Of a DNA stretch of 8,283 nt, positions 1 through 6,161 are shown piece by piece. Each line of letters begins with the position of its first letter. The stretch's first letter is position 1. The translations under genes and the position numbers were made by a program. The notes under the pieces are model-generated. The model ran no database searches and was not told the DNA's origin. It worked only from the letters and a program-made list of their open reading frames with translations. The DNA comes from Chitinophagaceae bacterium (GTDB taxonomy: Bacteria > Bacteroidota > Bacteroidia > Chitinophagales > Chitinophagaceae), in NCBI GenBank assembly GCA_003489485.1, contig DNMB01000004.1, forward strand, positions 1 through 8,283, given 5' to 3'.

Positions 1-1387
1 GATTAAAGATCATTTTCTTTTTTGGATCTACACGAAGCAGAAAGAACTTAAGTGCGCCCAGTGCCAGCATTCGGTATAGTGCCTCCAATTCGTCGGCCGA
101 AAAATCTTTTACTTTTCCGAGTTCCTCGGTTTTGCGACGGGCCACCGCTATCATTTCACTCACAATATCATCTGCGTCCACCACGGTTCCTTCGCGACTT
201 TTCATACGGCCGCTGGGCAGTTCCACCATTCCATAGCTTAGGTGATAGATGCCTTTCGCGTAGGGTTTCTGCAGTTTTTCCAAGATCAACTGCAGCACTT
301 TCATGTGATAGTTTTGCTCGTCTGCTATTACATAAATGCTTTGGTCATAAGCGAACTCATTGTATTTCTCTTGTGCCAGTCCCAGGTCTTGCGTAATGTA
401 CACAGAGGTGCCATCGCCCCGCAGTACCAGCTTTTGGTCTAATCCTTCTTCGGTAAGATCGATCCAGGTGCTGCCGTCTTCTTTGGTAAAGAAAACGCCT
501 TGTTGGAGACCCTCGCTCACAAATTGCTTACCCAGCAGATAAGTATTGCTTTCGTAATATGTCTTTTGAAAATCGGCTCCAATTTGGCGATAGGTTTGTT
601 CAAACCCCTCGTATACCCAGCTATTCATGGTTTGCCAAAGCGACAAGACCTCGGGTTTGCCGGCTTCCCAATCAAGCAGCATTTGTTGGGTCGCTTTCAT
701 GATGGGCGCTTCTTTCTCGGCTTCTTGTTTGGTGCGTCCGCTGGCGACCAGCTCTTCTATTTGCCTTTTATGCTCATCGTTGAACTTAACGTAGTAATCT
801 CCTACAAAATGATCTCCCTTTGTGCCGGTAGAGGCAGGGGTGGCGCCATTGGCAAAAAGTTGCCAGGCGATCATGCTTTTGCAAATATGGATCCCCCTGT
901 CATTGACCACACAGGTCTTGATCACATCGGCGCCACAGCTTTTTAGTATCTCGGCTACACTCCAGCCTAAGAAGATATTTCTCAAGTGCCCCAGATGAAG
1001 TGGCTTGTTGGTATTGGGAGAGGAGTATTCGACCATTACCTTTTTTCCTTGCAGCCAATCTCGCTGTGGCAGGGGCTTGCCCTGTTGTTCGTCTAGAAAC
1101 GTAAGCCAGTAGTTATCGGTGAGGGTCAGGTTCAAAAATCCTTTGATCACATTAAAGCGGGCGATCGTTTCGGGGTAGCGTGCTGCCAAGGCCTCACCCA
1201 GTTGTTGCCCCAGTTTTTCGGGGGCCAATTTGAGCGGTTTTACCAACGAAAACAGGACCAGCGTATAGTCGCCTTCAAACTCCGGCTTTGTGGTATTGAT
1301 CACCAGCGTATCTGGAGCACACTGGTATTGCAGGTTCTCTTCGAGAACAACGGCGACCATTTGTTTTATGTGGGCAATAACACGCAT
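1..1387 (-). CDS. argS: Arginyl-tRNA synthetase, N-terminal 462 codons (C-terminus beyond left edge)
   Basis: Cytosolic class I aminoacyl-tRNA synthetase that joins arginine to tRNA-Arg using ATP. Reading the minus strand from the ATG at 1387 gives 462 codons without a stop, then the window ends. Visible in order: an N-terminal additional domain (about 1-110) with the family-typical 'KGFLNLTL' stretch (82-89); the signature YSSPNTNKPLHLGHLRN (121-137), which contains the HIGH motif as HLGH (131-134); the catalytic-domain VNDRG (161-165); 'VLRGDGTSVYITQDLG' (321-336), where this family binds the tRNA 3' end and arginine; and the degenerate KMSKS loop MKSREG (395-400), as usual for ArgRS. Bacterial ArgRS is normally 550-600 residues, so about 130 residues, the DALR anticodon-binding domain, lie outside. 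The gene is divergent from the GtrA gene, with a TACCTTTG -7 element just upstream of the start. No damage is seen. Identification is very secure. Confidence 0.97.
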   Translation of the reverse strand, partial: MRVIAHIKQMVAVVLEENLQYQCAPDTLVINTTKPEFEGDYTLVLFSLVKPLKLAPEKLGQQLGEALAARYPETIARFNVIKGFLNLTLTDNYWLTFLDEQQGKPLPQRDWLQGKKVMVEYSSPNTNKPLHLGHLRNIFLGWSVAEILKSCGADVIKTCVVNDRGIHICKSMIAWQLFANGATPASTGTKGDHFVGDYYVKFNDEHKRQIEELVASGRTKQEAEKEAPIMKATQQMLLDWEAGKPEVLSLWQTMNSWVYEGFEQTYRQIGADFQKTYYESNTYLLGKQFVSEGLQQGVFFTKEDGSTWIDLTEEGLDQKLVLRGDGTSVYITQDLGLAQEKYNEFAYDQSIYVIADEQNYHMKVLQLILEKLQKPYAKGIYHLSYGMVELPSGRMKSREGTVVDADDIVSEMIAVARRKTEELGKVKDFSADELEALYRMLALGALKFFLLRVDPKKKMIFN

Positions 1388-1407
1388 GCGCTAATTAGTA
1401 AGTGCGG

Positions 1408-1415
1408 CAAAGGTA
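1408..1415 (-). promoter_or_regulatory. Predicted argS promoter -7 element (TACCTTTG)
   Basis: On the minus strand this reads TACCTTTG, a full match to the Bacteroidota -7 consensus TAnnTTTG. It lies 20 bases upstream of the argS ATG, which would give an untranslated leader of roughly 12-16 bases. I could not find a good TTG/TTTG -33 box at the usual 19-23 base distance, so the -33 side is degenerate or absent. No Shine-Dalgarno sequence precedes the ATG, which is normal in this phylum. Confidence 0.55.
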
Positions 1416-1420
1416 GGCAG

Positions 1421-1451
1421 TTTGTCAATTGCTGTTGATTGGTTTACTTTG
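1421..1451 (+). promoter_or_regulatory. Predicted promoter of the GtrA-family gene (TTTG-N19-TTACTTTG)
   Basis: TTTG at 1421-1424 is separated by 19 bases from TTACTTTG at 1444-1451, which matches the -7 consensus TAnnTTTG except at its second base. Spacing and both boxes fit the Bacteroidota primary sigma factor. The -7 box ends only 7 bases before the ATG at 1459, so transcription would begin at or next to the start codon. The -33 box lies 5 bases from the divergent argS -7 box. Confidence 0.5.
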
Positions 1452-1458
1452 CGATGCA

Positions 1459-1962
1459 ATGAAAAAATTGTCCGCTCGGGTGACCCTCTTTTTGTTGGGC
1501 ATCATCGATTTTTTTTATCCGCCCTTTAAGGGCTTTTTTTCGTTGCGGACCTTTCGTTATGCCGCTTCGGGAGGAGGCAACGTTATACTGGGATTTTTGG
1601 TCTATTCAATCTGCTACTCCTACTTGCTCAAAGGGCAGACCTTGGTTCTTTCTTTCTACGCTTTCAAGCCCCATAGCGCCTCGTTGCTACTTTCTTTTTG
1701 TGTGACCTTTCCGGTAGGCTTTTTTATGTCGAAGTTTGTGGTCTTTTCCGACTCTGACATCAAGGGTCGCATTCAGCTTTTTCGCTACCTGATGATTTGC
1801 TTATTTAATCTGGTGCTGAACTATCTTCTCTTAAAGCTGCTGGTCGAACGATTTAACCTTTTTCCTGTCTTGGCACAGGTTATTACCGTCGCCATTGTGG
1901 TGACCTTCAGCTACCTGGCCCAGCGAAACTTCTCCTTTAAGGCTTCTGCAAAATTGCCCTGA
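1459..1962 (+). CDS. GtrA-family small integral membrane protein
   Basis: A 167-residue, very hydrophobic protein of the GtrA-like family (Pfam PF04138): four-helix inner-membrane proteins often tied to the flipping or transfer of lipid-linked sugars in O-antigen, teichoic acid or arabinogalactan modification. The substrate here is unknown. Predicted membrane segments lie near residues 36-57, 72-95, 105-127 and 135-153. The family pattern is seen in 'FRYAASGGGNVILGFLVY' (32-49), in 'KFVVF' after helix 2 (92-96), and in 'YLAQRNFSF' after helix 4 (152-160), which resembles the typical YxxxRxWxF ending. I chose the ATG at 1459. A TTG start at 1429 would keep the same frame, but it places the start inside the predicted promoter and adds ten residues that do not look like the family. 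No glycosyltransferase gene lies next to it, so the context does not reveal the substrate. It could also be a general lipid-carrier flippase helper. Confidence 0.85.
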   Translation: MKKLSARVTLFLLGIIDFFYPPFKGFFSLRTFRYAASGGGNVILGFLVYSICYSYLLKGQTLVLSFYAFKPHSASLLLSFCVTFPVGFFMSKFVVFSDSDIKGRIQLFRYLMICLFNLVLNYLLLKLLVERFNLFPVLAQVITVAIVVTFSYLAQRNFSFKASAKLP

Positions 1963-1996
1963 AAAAGCCCTCGTAACTGCCAATTATGCCACCCTG

Positions 1997-2020
1997 AAAC
2001 TGGTTGAAATCCAGTTTTTT
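1997..2020 (+). terminator. Rho-independent terminator after the GtrA-family gene
   Basis: AAACTGG (1997-2003) can pair with CCAGTTT (2011-2017) around the 7-base loop TTGAAAT. Six T's (2015-2020) overlap the end of the stem. The stem is A/T-rich, so termination is probably only moderate. It lies 34 bases after the GtrA stop codon, and its T-run forms part of the candidate dnaK promoter. Confidence 0.55.
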
Positions 2021-2049
2021 GTCTAAACTGACAAAATTGCACATTTGTC
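2017..2049 (+). promoter_or_regulatory. Predicted dnaK promoter with overlapping TTTGTC/GACAAA boxes
   Basis: TTTG (2018-2021), an 18-base spacer and CACATTTG (2040-2047) resemble a -33/-7 pair, with one mismatch to TAnnTTTG. The transcript would start near 2053 and carry a leader of about 50 bases. Both boxes are part of a TTTGTC hexamer (2018-2023 and 2044-2049). The spacer holds the inverse, GACAAA (2030-2035). TTTTGTC (2017-2023) and GACAAAA (2030-2036) form a perfect 7-base inverted repeat around TAAACT. This may be an operator. No CIRCE element (the HrcA site) is present. The promoter call is moderate and the operator idea is inference. Confidence 0.4.
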
Positions 2050-2103
2050 TATTACGGCATGGCGATTGAACAATAGGTTATGAAACATTAAAAACTTAGT
2101 CAA

Positions 2104-4008
2104 ATGGGAAAAATAATTGGAATCGACCTGGGTACCACCAACAGTTGCGTCTCCGTAATGGAGGGCAATGAACCCGTCGTAATCGCCAACGATGAAGGAC
2201 GTCGTACGACCCCTTCTATTGTGGCTTTCCTTAAAAATGGAGAACGCAAAGTAGGTGATCCGGCCAAGCGCCAAGCCATCACCAACCCTCAAAATACCAT
2301 CGCATCCGTAAAGCGATTCATGGGACGCCGCTTCGACGAAGTGGGAGAGGAGATCACCCACTGGAGTTACAAAGTAGCCAAGGGCGATAACAACACCGTG
2401 CGCATCGACATTGATGGCCGTCTGTATACGCCACAAGAGATCAGTGCCATGGTATTGCAGAAAATGAAAAAGACCGCAGAAGATTATCTGGGTCATGAAG
2501 TAACCGAGGCCGTTATTACCGTTCCTGCTTACTTCAACGACGCACAGCGTCAGGCTACCAAAGAGGCTGGTGAGATCGCCGGTCTCAACGTAAGACGTAT
2601 CGTTAACGAGCCTACTGCGGCTGCGCTGGCCTATGGCCTAGACAAGGCTCAATCGGATCGTCGCATTGCGGTCTTCGATCTGGGAGGCGGAACGTTCGAT
2701 ATTTCGGTACTGGAGCTTGGCGATGGTGTATTCGAAGTAAAGTCTACCAACGGAGATACTCACTTGGGTGGAGACGACTTCGATAAAGTGATCATGGATT
2801 GGCTGGCCGACGAGTTCAAAAAAGACGAGTCGATCGATCTTCGAAAAGATCCTATGGCGCTGCAGCGTCTTAAGGAAGCCTCTGAGAAGGCAAAAGTTGA
2901 ACTGAGTTCTTCTTCCGAAACAGAAATCAACCTCCCATACATTACTGCTGTAGACGGTGTGCCCAAACACTTGGTAAAAAAACTGAGCCGTGCCAAATTC
3001 GAGCAACTGGCCGACTCTTTGTTTGCCCGCTGTCTGAAGCCTTGCGAGGCGGCTCTTAAAGATGCCGGCTTGTCTACTTCACAGATCGACGAAGTGATCT
3101 TGGTGGGCGGATCTACCCGCATTCCCAAAGTGCAGGAGATCGTTGAGAAATTCTTTGGCAAAAAACCCAACAAGGGCGTTAACCCCGACGAAGTGGTGGC
3201 TGTAGGTGCCGCCATTCAGGGAGCCGTGTTGACCGGTGAGGTAAAGGATGTACTGCTTCTCGATGTTACGCCACTTTCTCTTGGTATCGAGACCATGGGT
3301 AGTGTAATGACCACGCTGATTCCTTCGAATACTACGATCCCCACCAAAAAATCAGAGGTCTTCTCTACGGCCAGCGATAACCAACCCGGCGTACAGATTC
3401 ATGTATTGCAAGGTGAGCGTAGCATGGCTAAGGATAACAAGAGTCTTGGAATTTTTAATCTCGATGGAATTCCTCCGGCCCCTCGTGGCGTACCCCAGAT
3501 CGAAGTAACATTCGATATAGATGCCAACGGTATCTTACACGTTACAGCCAAAGACAAAGGAACCGGTAAGGAACAAAAGATCCATATCGAAGCCGGATCG
3601 GGTCTTAGCAAAGAGGAGGTCGAAAAAATGAAGGCCGAGGCCAAGGCCAACGAGACCGCCGACAAGGCCGAACGGGATCGTGTAGAGAAGCTCAACCAGG
3701 CTGACTCACTGGTCTTTCAAACCGAAAAACAATTAAAGGAATACGGCGATAAGATCCCTGCCGAAAAGAAAACGGTCATTGAACAAGCGGCCGAGAAGCT
3801 CAAAGAAGCTCACAAGGCCCAGGATCTGGCCGGCATCGACACACACATGGCAGCACTCAATGCCGCGTGGACCGCTGCCAGCGAAGACATGTACAAAGCC
3901 ACGCAAGGCAGCGCGCAACCCGGACCGGACGCTGGTGCGGGAGCCGGTAACGCATCGAGCGCCGCCGCCGAGGATGTAACCGATGTGCCCTTCGAAGAAG
4001 TCAAATAA
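2104..4008 (+). CDS. dnaK: Hsp70 chaperone DnaK
   Basis: Cytosolic ATP-driven chaperone that binds exposed hydrophobic stretches of proteins and works with DnaJ and GrpE; neither is encoded in this window. At 634 residues it has the usual length. The nucleotide-binding domain (about 1-380) shows GIDLGTTNS (6-14), [12 protein letters not shown] (167-178), [10 protein letters not shown] (192-201) and VGGSTRIP (334-341). The extended stretch around 75-105 is the form found in Gram-negative DnaKs. The conserved interdomain linker DVLLLDV (382-388) leads into the substrate-binding beta domain (about 390-500), the helical lid (about 501-600) and a Gly/Ala-rich tail that ends in DVPFEEVK without the extra lysines common elsewhere. 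Cys15 in TTNSCV matches the redox-sensitive Cys15 of E. coli DnaK; Cys310 and Cys314 lie four residues apart in a helix. It is monocistronic, with its own promoter upstream and a strong terminator 23 bases after the stop. No Shine-Dalgarno sequence precedes the ATG. Confidence 0.99.
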   Translation: MGKIIGIDLGTTNSCVSVMEGNEPVVIANDEGRRTTPSIVAFLKNGERKVGDPAKRQAITNPQNTIASVKRFMGRRFDEVGEEITHWSYKVAKGDNNTVRIDIDGRLYTPQEISAMVLQKMKKTAEDYLGHEVTEAVITVPAYFNDAQRQATKEAGEIAGLNVRRIVNEPTAAALAYGLDKAQSDRRIAVFDLGGGTFDISVLELGDGVFEVKSTNGDTHLGGDDFDKVIMDWLADEFKKDESIDLRKDPMALQRLKEASEKAKVELSSSSETEINLPYITAVDGVPKHLVKKLSRAKFEQLADSLFARCLKPCEAALKDAGLSTSQIDEVILVGGSTRIPKVQEIVEKFFGKKPNKGVNPDEVVAVGAAIQGAVLTGEVKDVLLLDVTPLSLGIETMGSVMTTLIPSNTTIPTKKSEVFSTASDNQPGVQIHVLQGERSMAKDNKSLGIFNLDGIPPAPRGVPQIEVTFDIDANGILHVTAKDKGTGKEQKIHIEAGSGLSKEEVEKMKAEAKANETADKAERDRVEKLNQADSLVFQTEKQLKEYGDKIPAEKKTVIEQAAEKLKEAHKAQDLAGIDTHMAALNAAWTAASEDMYKATQGSAQPGPDAGAGAGNASSAAAEDVTDVPFEEVK

Positions 4009-4030
4009 CTCATCATCGATAGTCGCAGAG

Positions 4031-4062
4031 AAACCCGCCGGACCTGGCGGGTTTTTTATTTT
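4031..4062 (+). terminator. Strong rho-independent terminator of dnaK
   Basis: AAACCCGCC (4031-4039) pairs perfectly with GGCGGGTTT (4046-4054) around the 6-base loop GGACCT. This 9-base, GC-rich stem is followed by a T-rich tail to 4062. It lies 23 bases after the dnaK stop and separates dnaK from the decarboxylase gene. Confidence 0.92.
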
Positions 4063-4070
4063 CGAAAAAC

Positions 4071-4103
4071 TTGGCCCCGTTTTTTACGAAAACAATAGTT
4101 TTG
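4071..4103 (+). promoter_or_regulatory. Predicted promoter of the decarboxylase gene (TTG-N22-TAGTTTTG)
   Basis: TAGTTTTG at 4096-4103 is an exact TAnnTTTG match. A TTG at 4071-4073 lies 22 bases upstream, within the range used by the Bacteroidota primary sigma factor. Transcription would start around 4108-4110, giving a leader of about 28 bases before the ATG at 4138. It follows directly after the dnaK terminator. Confidence 0.6.
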
Positions 4104-4137
4104 TTCTCTTTTCCGTCACCATCAACCCATTTGCCGA

Positions 4138-5535
4138 ATGTCTAATTCTTATCTCGAGCTGGTCAAGCAAACTTTTAATTTTCCACAAGATGGTATTGAG
4201 GTCGATGAAGGCAATCTCACTTTCAACGGACTCGACCTTAAGGCTCTCATCGCAAAACACGGCACTCCGCTTAAGCTGACCTATCTGCCCAAGATCGGCA
4301 TGCAGATCAAAAAGGCAAAGAGCATGTTTGCGGCCGCATTCAAGAAGCACAAGTACGAAGGCAAATACTACTATTGCTATTGTACCAAAAGTTCGCATTT
4401 TAGTTTTGTGGTAGAGGAGGCTCTTAAAAGTGATATTCATCTAGAGACTTCGTATGCATACGATATAGAGATCATCAAAAAACTCTATGCAAAAAAGAAG
4501 ATCACCAAAGACATTCATATTATATGCAACGGTTTTAAGCAAAAGGGGTATACCCGTCGTATTGCCCAACTGCTGAATGCAGGTTTTTCGAACGTTATTC
4601 CGGTTCTCGATAACAAAGACGAGCTCAAAGAATATGCACACTCCGTAAAGGTTCCCTTTAAATTGGGCATACGCGTGGCAGCAGAAGAAGAACCCAATTT
4701 TCCATTCTACACGTCTCGGCTTGGCATAAGGGCAAAGGATATCTTGGAGTTTTATGTAGATCGCATAGAAGGATACGAGAGCAAGTTTCAATTGAAGATG
4801 CTCCATATTTTTTTGAACAAGGGGATCAAGGACGATATCTACTACTGGAGCGAACTCAATAAAGTCGTTAACCTTTATTGCCAATTAAAGAAGATCTGTC
4901 CGGAACTGGATTCAATCAACATTGGCGGTGGGTTTCCGATTAAACACTCGCTGGGTTTTGAGTACGATTACCAGTTTATGATCAACGAGATCGTGCGCAA
5001 CATCAAAGTGGCTTGTAAAAAAGCCAAGGTGCCCATGCCCAATATTTTTACAGAGTTCGGCAGCTATACCGTAGGGGAGAGCATGGCCCATATTTATAGG
5101 GTAATTGCCGAAAAAGTGCAAAACGACCGCGAAACCTGGTACATGATCGATTCTTCGTTCATTACCACCTTACCCGATACCTGGGGCATTGGCGAAAAGT
5201 TCTTGATGCTTCCGGTCAACAAGTGGGACCAAGATTACCAACGCGTGGTGCTGGGCGGTATCACCTGCGATAGCCACGACTATTACGACTCCGAGGAGCA
5301 TATCAACGAAGTATTCTTACCCAAGACCAATGGTACCGATGAGCCGCTCTACGTGGGCTTCTTTCATACCGGGGCCTATCAGGACCAGATCAGTGGTTAC
5401 GGCGGTATCAAGCATTGCCTGATCCCTTCTCCCAAACACGTGATCGTGGGCTACGATAAGAACGGAAAACTGGTCGATTGGGTCTATGCCAAGCAGCAAA
5501 CGGCACAAAGCATGCTCAAGATTCTGGGTTATTGA
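4138..5535 (+). CDS. Compact fold-III PLP decarboxylase, probable arginine decarboxylase
   Basis: Probably decarboxylates arginine to agmatine, the first step of one putrescine route. It is a 465-residue fold-III (alanine-racemase-like) PLP enzyme related to biosynthetic SpeA. It resembles the short proteins annotated as arginine decarboxylase in Flavobacteria and relatives; E. coli SpeA is about 658 residues, so its extra insert and C-terminal parts are missing. Visible: a likely PLP-binding Lys84 in YCTKSSH (81-87); His223 in 'MLHIFLNKG' (221-229), in the position of the barrel histidine that stacks on PLP; the phosphate-binding loop NIGGGFP (261-267); FTEFGSYTVGES (304-315); the decarboxylase motif TCDSHD (376-381), whose Cys377 would be the active-site Cys donated across the dimer; and GAYQ (412-415). 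No agmatinase or N-carbamoylputrescine gene lies beside it, so the pathway is not confirmed by context. Substrate assignment is family-based. Diaminopimelate, lysine or carboxynorspermidine decarboxylase are less likely given the overall match. Confidence 0.85.
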   Translation: MSNSYLELVKQTFNFPQDGIEVDEGNLTFNGLDLKALIAKHGTPLKLTYLPKIGMQIKKAKSMFAAAFKKHKYEGKYYYCYCTKSSHFSFVVEEALKSDIHLETSYAYDIEIIKKLYAKKKITKDIHIICNGFKQKGYTRRIAQLLNAGFSNVIPVLDNKDELKEYAHSVKVPFKLGIRVAAEEEPNFPFYTSRLGIRAKDILEFYVDRIEGYESKFQLKMLHIFLNKGIKDDIYYWSELNKVVNLYCQLKKICPELDSINIGGGFPIKHSLGFEYDYQFMINEIVRNIKVACKKAKVPMPNIFTEFGSYTVGESMAHIYRVIAEKVQNDRETWYMIDSSFITTLPDTWGIGEKFLMLPVNKWDQDYQRVVLGGITCDSHDYYDSEEHINEVFLPKTNGTDEPLYVGFFHTGAYQDQISGYGGIKHCLIPSPKHVIVGYDKNGKLVDWVYAKQQTAQSMLKILGY

Positions 5536-5557
5536 CCGGGAGCAGGGGGAAAAAGAA

Positions 5558-5581
5558 AACCCCTCGTTGAAACGAGGGGTT
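5558..5581. terminator. Perfect 10-bp hairpin, terminator or RNA element
   Basis: AACCCCTCGT (5558-5567) pairs with ACGAGGGGTT (5572-5581) around a TGAA loop. It lies 22 bases after the decarboxylase stop and may end or stabilise that mRNA. On the plus strand no T-run follows; the next bases are GTAAACC. Read on the minus strand, the hairpin is followed by TTTTCTTTTT, a proper terminator tail, although no minus-strand gene is seen to the right. The plus-strand terminator role is therefore uncertain. It may instead be the structured part of a leader for the micro-ORF at 5603. Confidence 0.55.
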
Positions 5582-5582
5582 G

Positions 5583-5602
5583 TAAACCAAAACCAACTGC
5601 TT
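5583..5602 (+). promoter_or_regulatory. AAACCAAAACCAA unstructured leader before a micro-ORF
   Basis: Directly after the hairpin, TAAACCAAAACCAACT (5583-5598) consists of two AACCAA units and leads into ATGAGAAAG at 5603. An A/C-rich, unstructured stretch just before an ATG is the type of ribosome-loading leader seen in Bacteroidota, which rarely use Shine-Dalgarno pairing. My impression is that similar hairpin plus AAACCAAACCAA plus ATGAGAAA arrangements precede other genes in this phylum, but I cannot check that here. Confidence 0.3.
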
Positions 5603-5668
5603 ATGAGAAAGATTCTTTGCTATATTAAACGTATGAAGGGTATCAAACTGTTGTTTTCGTTTTGTTAA
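5603..5668 (+). CDS. Possible 21-residue micro-ORF or remnant of a signal-peptide gene
   Basis: Starts ATGAGAAAG and stops at TAA (5666-5668). The product is 21 residues: a cationic first half (MRKILCYIKRMKGIK) and a hydrophobic end (LLFSFC). This looks like the n-region and start of the h-region of a signal peptide. It could be the stub of a lost secreted or TonB-dependent receptor gene, a leader peptide, or a small cationic membrane peptide. It sits 22 bases after a perfect hairpin and 35 bases upstream of the bacilliredoxin -7 box. Nothing confirms translation; I do not recognise it as a known family. Confidence 0.22.
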   Translation: MRKILCYIKRMKGIKLLFSFC

Positions 5669-5702
5669 AAGAATTGTAGGGGCTCATTGCCATGTTTCTG
5701 AT

Positions 5703-5710
5703 TATTTTTG
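5703..5710 (+). promoter_or_regulatory. Predicted promoter -7 element of the bacilliredoxin-lgt operon (TATTTTTG)
   Basis: TATTTTTG is an exact match to TAnnTTTG, 19 bases before the ATG at 5730, implying a leader of about 14 bases. TTG triplets at 5674-5676 and 5687-5689 lie 26 and 13 bases upstream, neither at the ideal distance, so the -33 side is unclear. Confidence 0.5.
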
Positions 5711-5729
5711 CATCTTAAAGTTTAACACC

Positions 5730-6146
5730 ATGTATCCTGCAGAAATTGTAATTCCCATGAAAGAAGAGTTGACCGAAAGGGGCTTTTCTGAGTTATTGAC
5801 CACCCAGGCCGTAAACCAGCAGCTTTCTACAGAAGGTACCACGCTGGTCATGATCAATTCCGTCTGCGGCTGCTCTGCCGGTACGGCCCGTCCGGGCGTG
5901 TTGATGGCCGTGTCGCAAGCGGCCAAAAGGCCCGACTTTCTGACTACCAGCTTTGCCGGTTTCGATACAGAGGCCGTTGGCGCCATTCGGCAGCATCTAT
6001 TGCCTTATCCTCCTTCTTCTCCAGCCATTGCTCTTTTTAAGAACGGACAGCTCGTGCATTATATCGAAAGACACATGATAGAGGGTCGCTCTGCGCAAAT
6101 GATCGCGCAGAATCTGATCGGTGCATTCGAGCAGCATTGCAATTAA
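5730..6146 (+). CDS. Bacilliredoxin, BrxA/BrxB (YphP/YqiW) family
   Basis: A 138-residue thioredoxin-fold protein of the BrxA/BrxB family (old name UPF0403). In Bacillus these proteins remove bacillithiol from mixed disulfides on oxidised cytosolic proteins. The diagnostic Cys-Gly-Cys active site is in NSVCGCSAGTARPG (43-56), with Cys46 and Cys48. The C-terminal half has the family pattern LPYPPSSPAIALFKNG (91-106), with the proline-containing loop of the fold, then HMIEGRSAQMIAQNL (115-129). Length matches the family (about 137-145). A further cysteine, Cys137, is the second-last residue. No signal peptide is seen, so it is cytosolic. lgt begins 15 bases after its stop, with no terminator between, so the two are probably co-transcribed. 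The family call is secure; bacillithiol as the actual partner is inferred from the family. Confidence 0.93.
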   Translation: MYPAEIVIPMKEELTERGFSELLTTQAVNQQLSTEGTTLVMINSVCGCSAGTARPGVLMAVSQAAKRPDFLTTSFAGFDTEAVGAIRQHLLPYPPSSPAIALFKNGQLVHYIERHMIEGRSAQMIAQNLIGAFEQHCN

Positions 6147-6161
6147 GCGGTAACATCCATT

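Noticed and set aside
500..946. 148-codon open frame on the plus strand
   Set aside because: Antisense to argS, whose translation is continuous and carries the HLGH and KSREG motifs; the plus frame is a shadow.
1429..1458. Upstream TTG start extending the GtrA-family protein by ten residues
   Set aside because: It would start within the predicted promoter, the added residues do not resemble the family N-terminus, and the ATG at 1459 followed by Lys-Lys is a more natural start.
2018..2049. CIRCE (HrcA) operator before dnaK
   Set aside because: The known CIRCE sequence TTAGCACTC-N9-GAGTGCTAA is not present; the inverted repeat here has a different sequence and spacing.
2023..2496. 157-codon open frame on the minus strand over the dnaK start
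   Set aside because: It covers the dnaK promoter and the first 130 codons of an unmistakable DnaK. There is no sensible product.
5486..5668. 60-codon frame overlapping the end of the decarboxylase gene and ending with the micro-ORF
   Set aside because: Its first part is an out-of-frame reading of the decarboxylase gene and the hairpin. Only the part from the ATG at 5603 has any supporting context.
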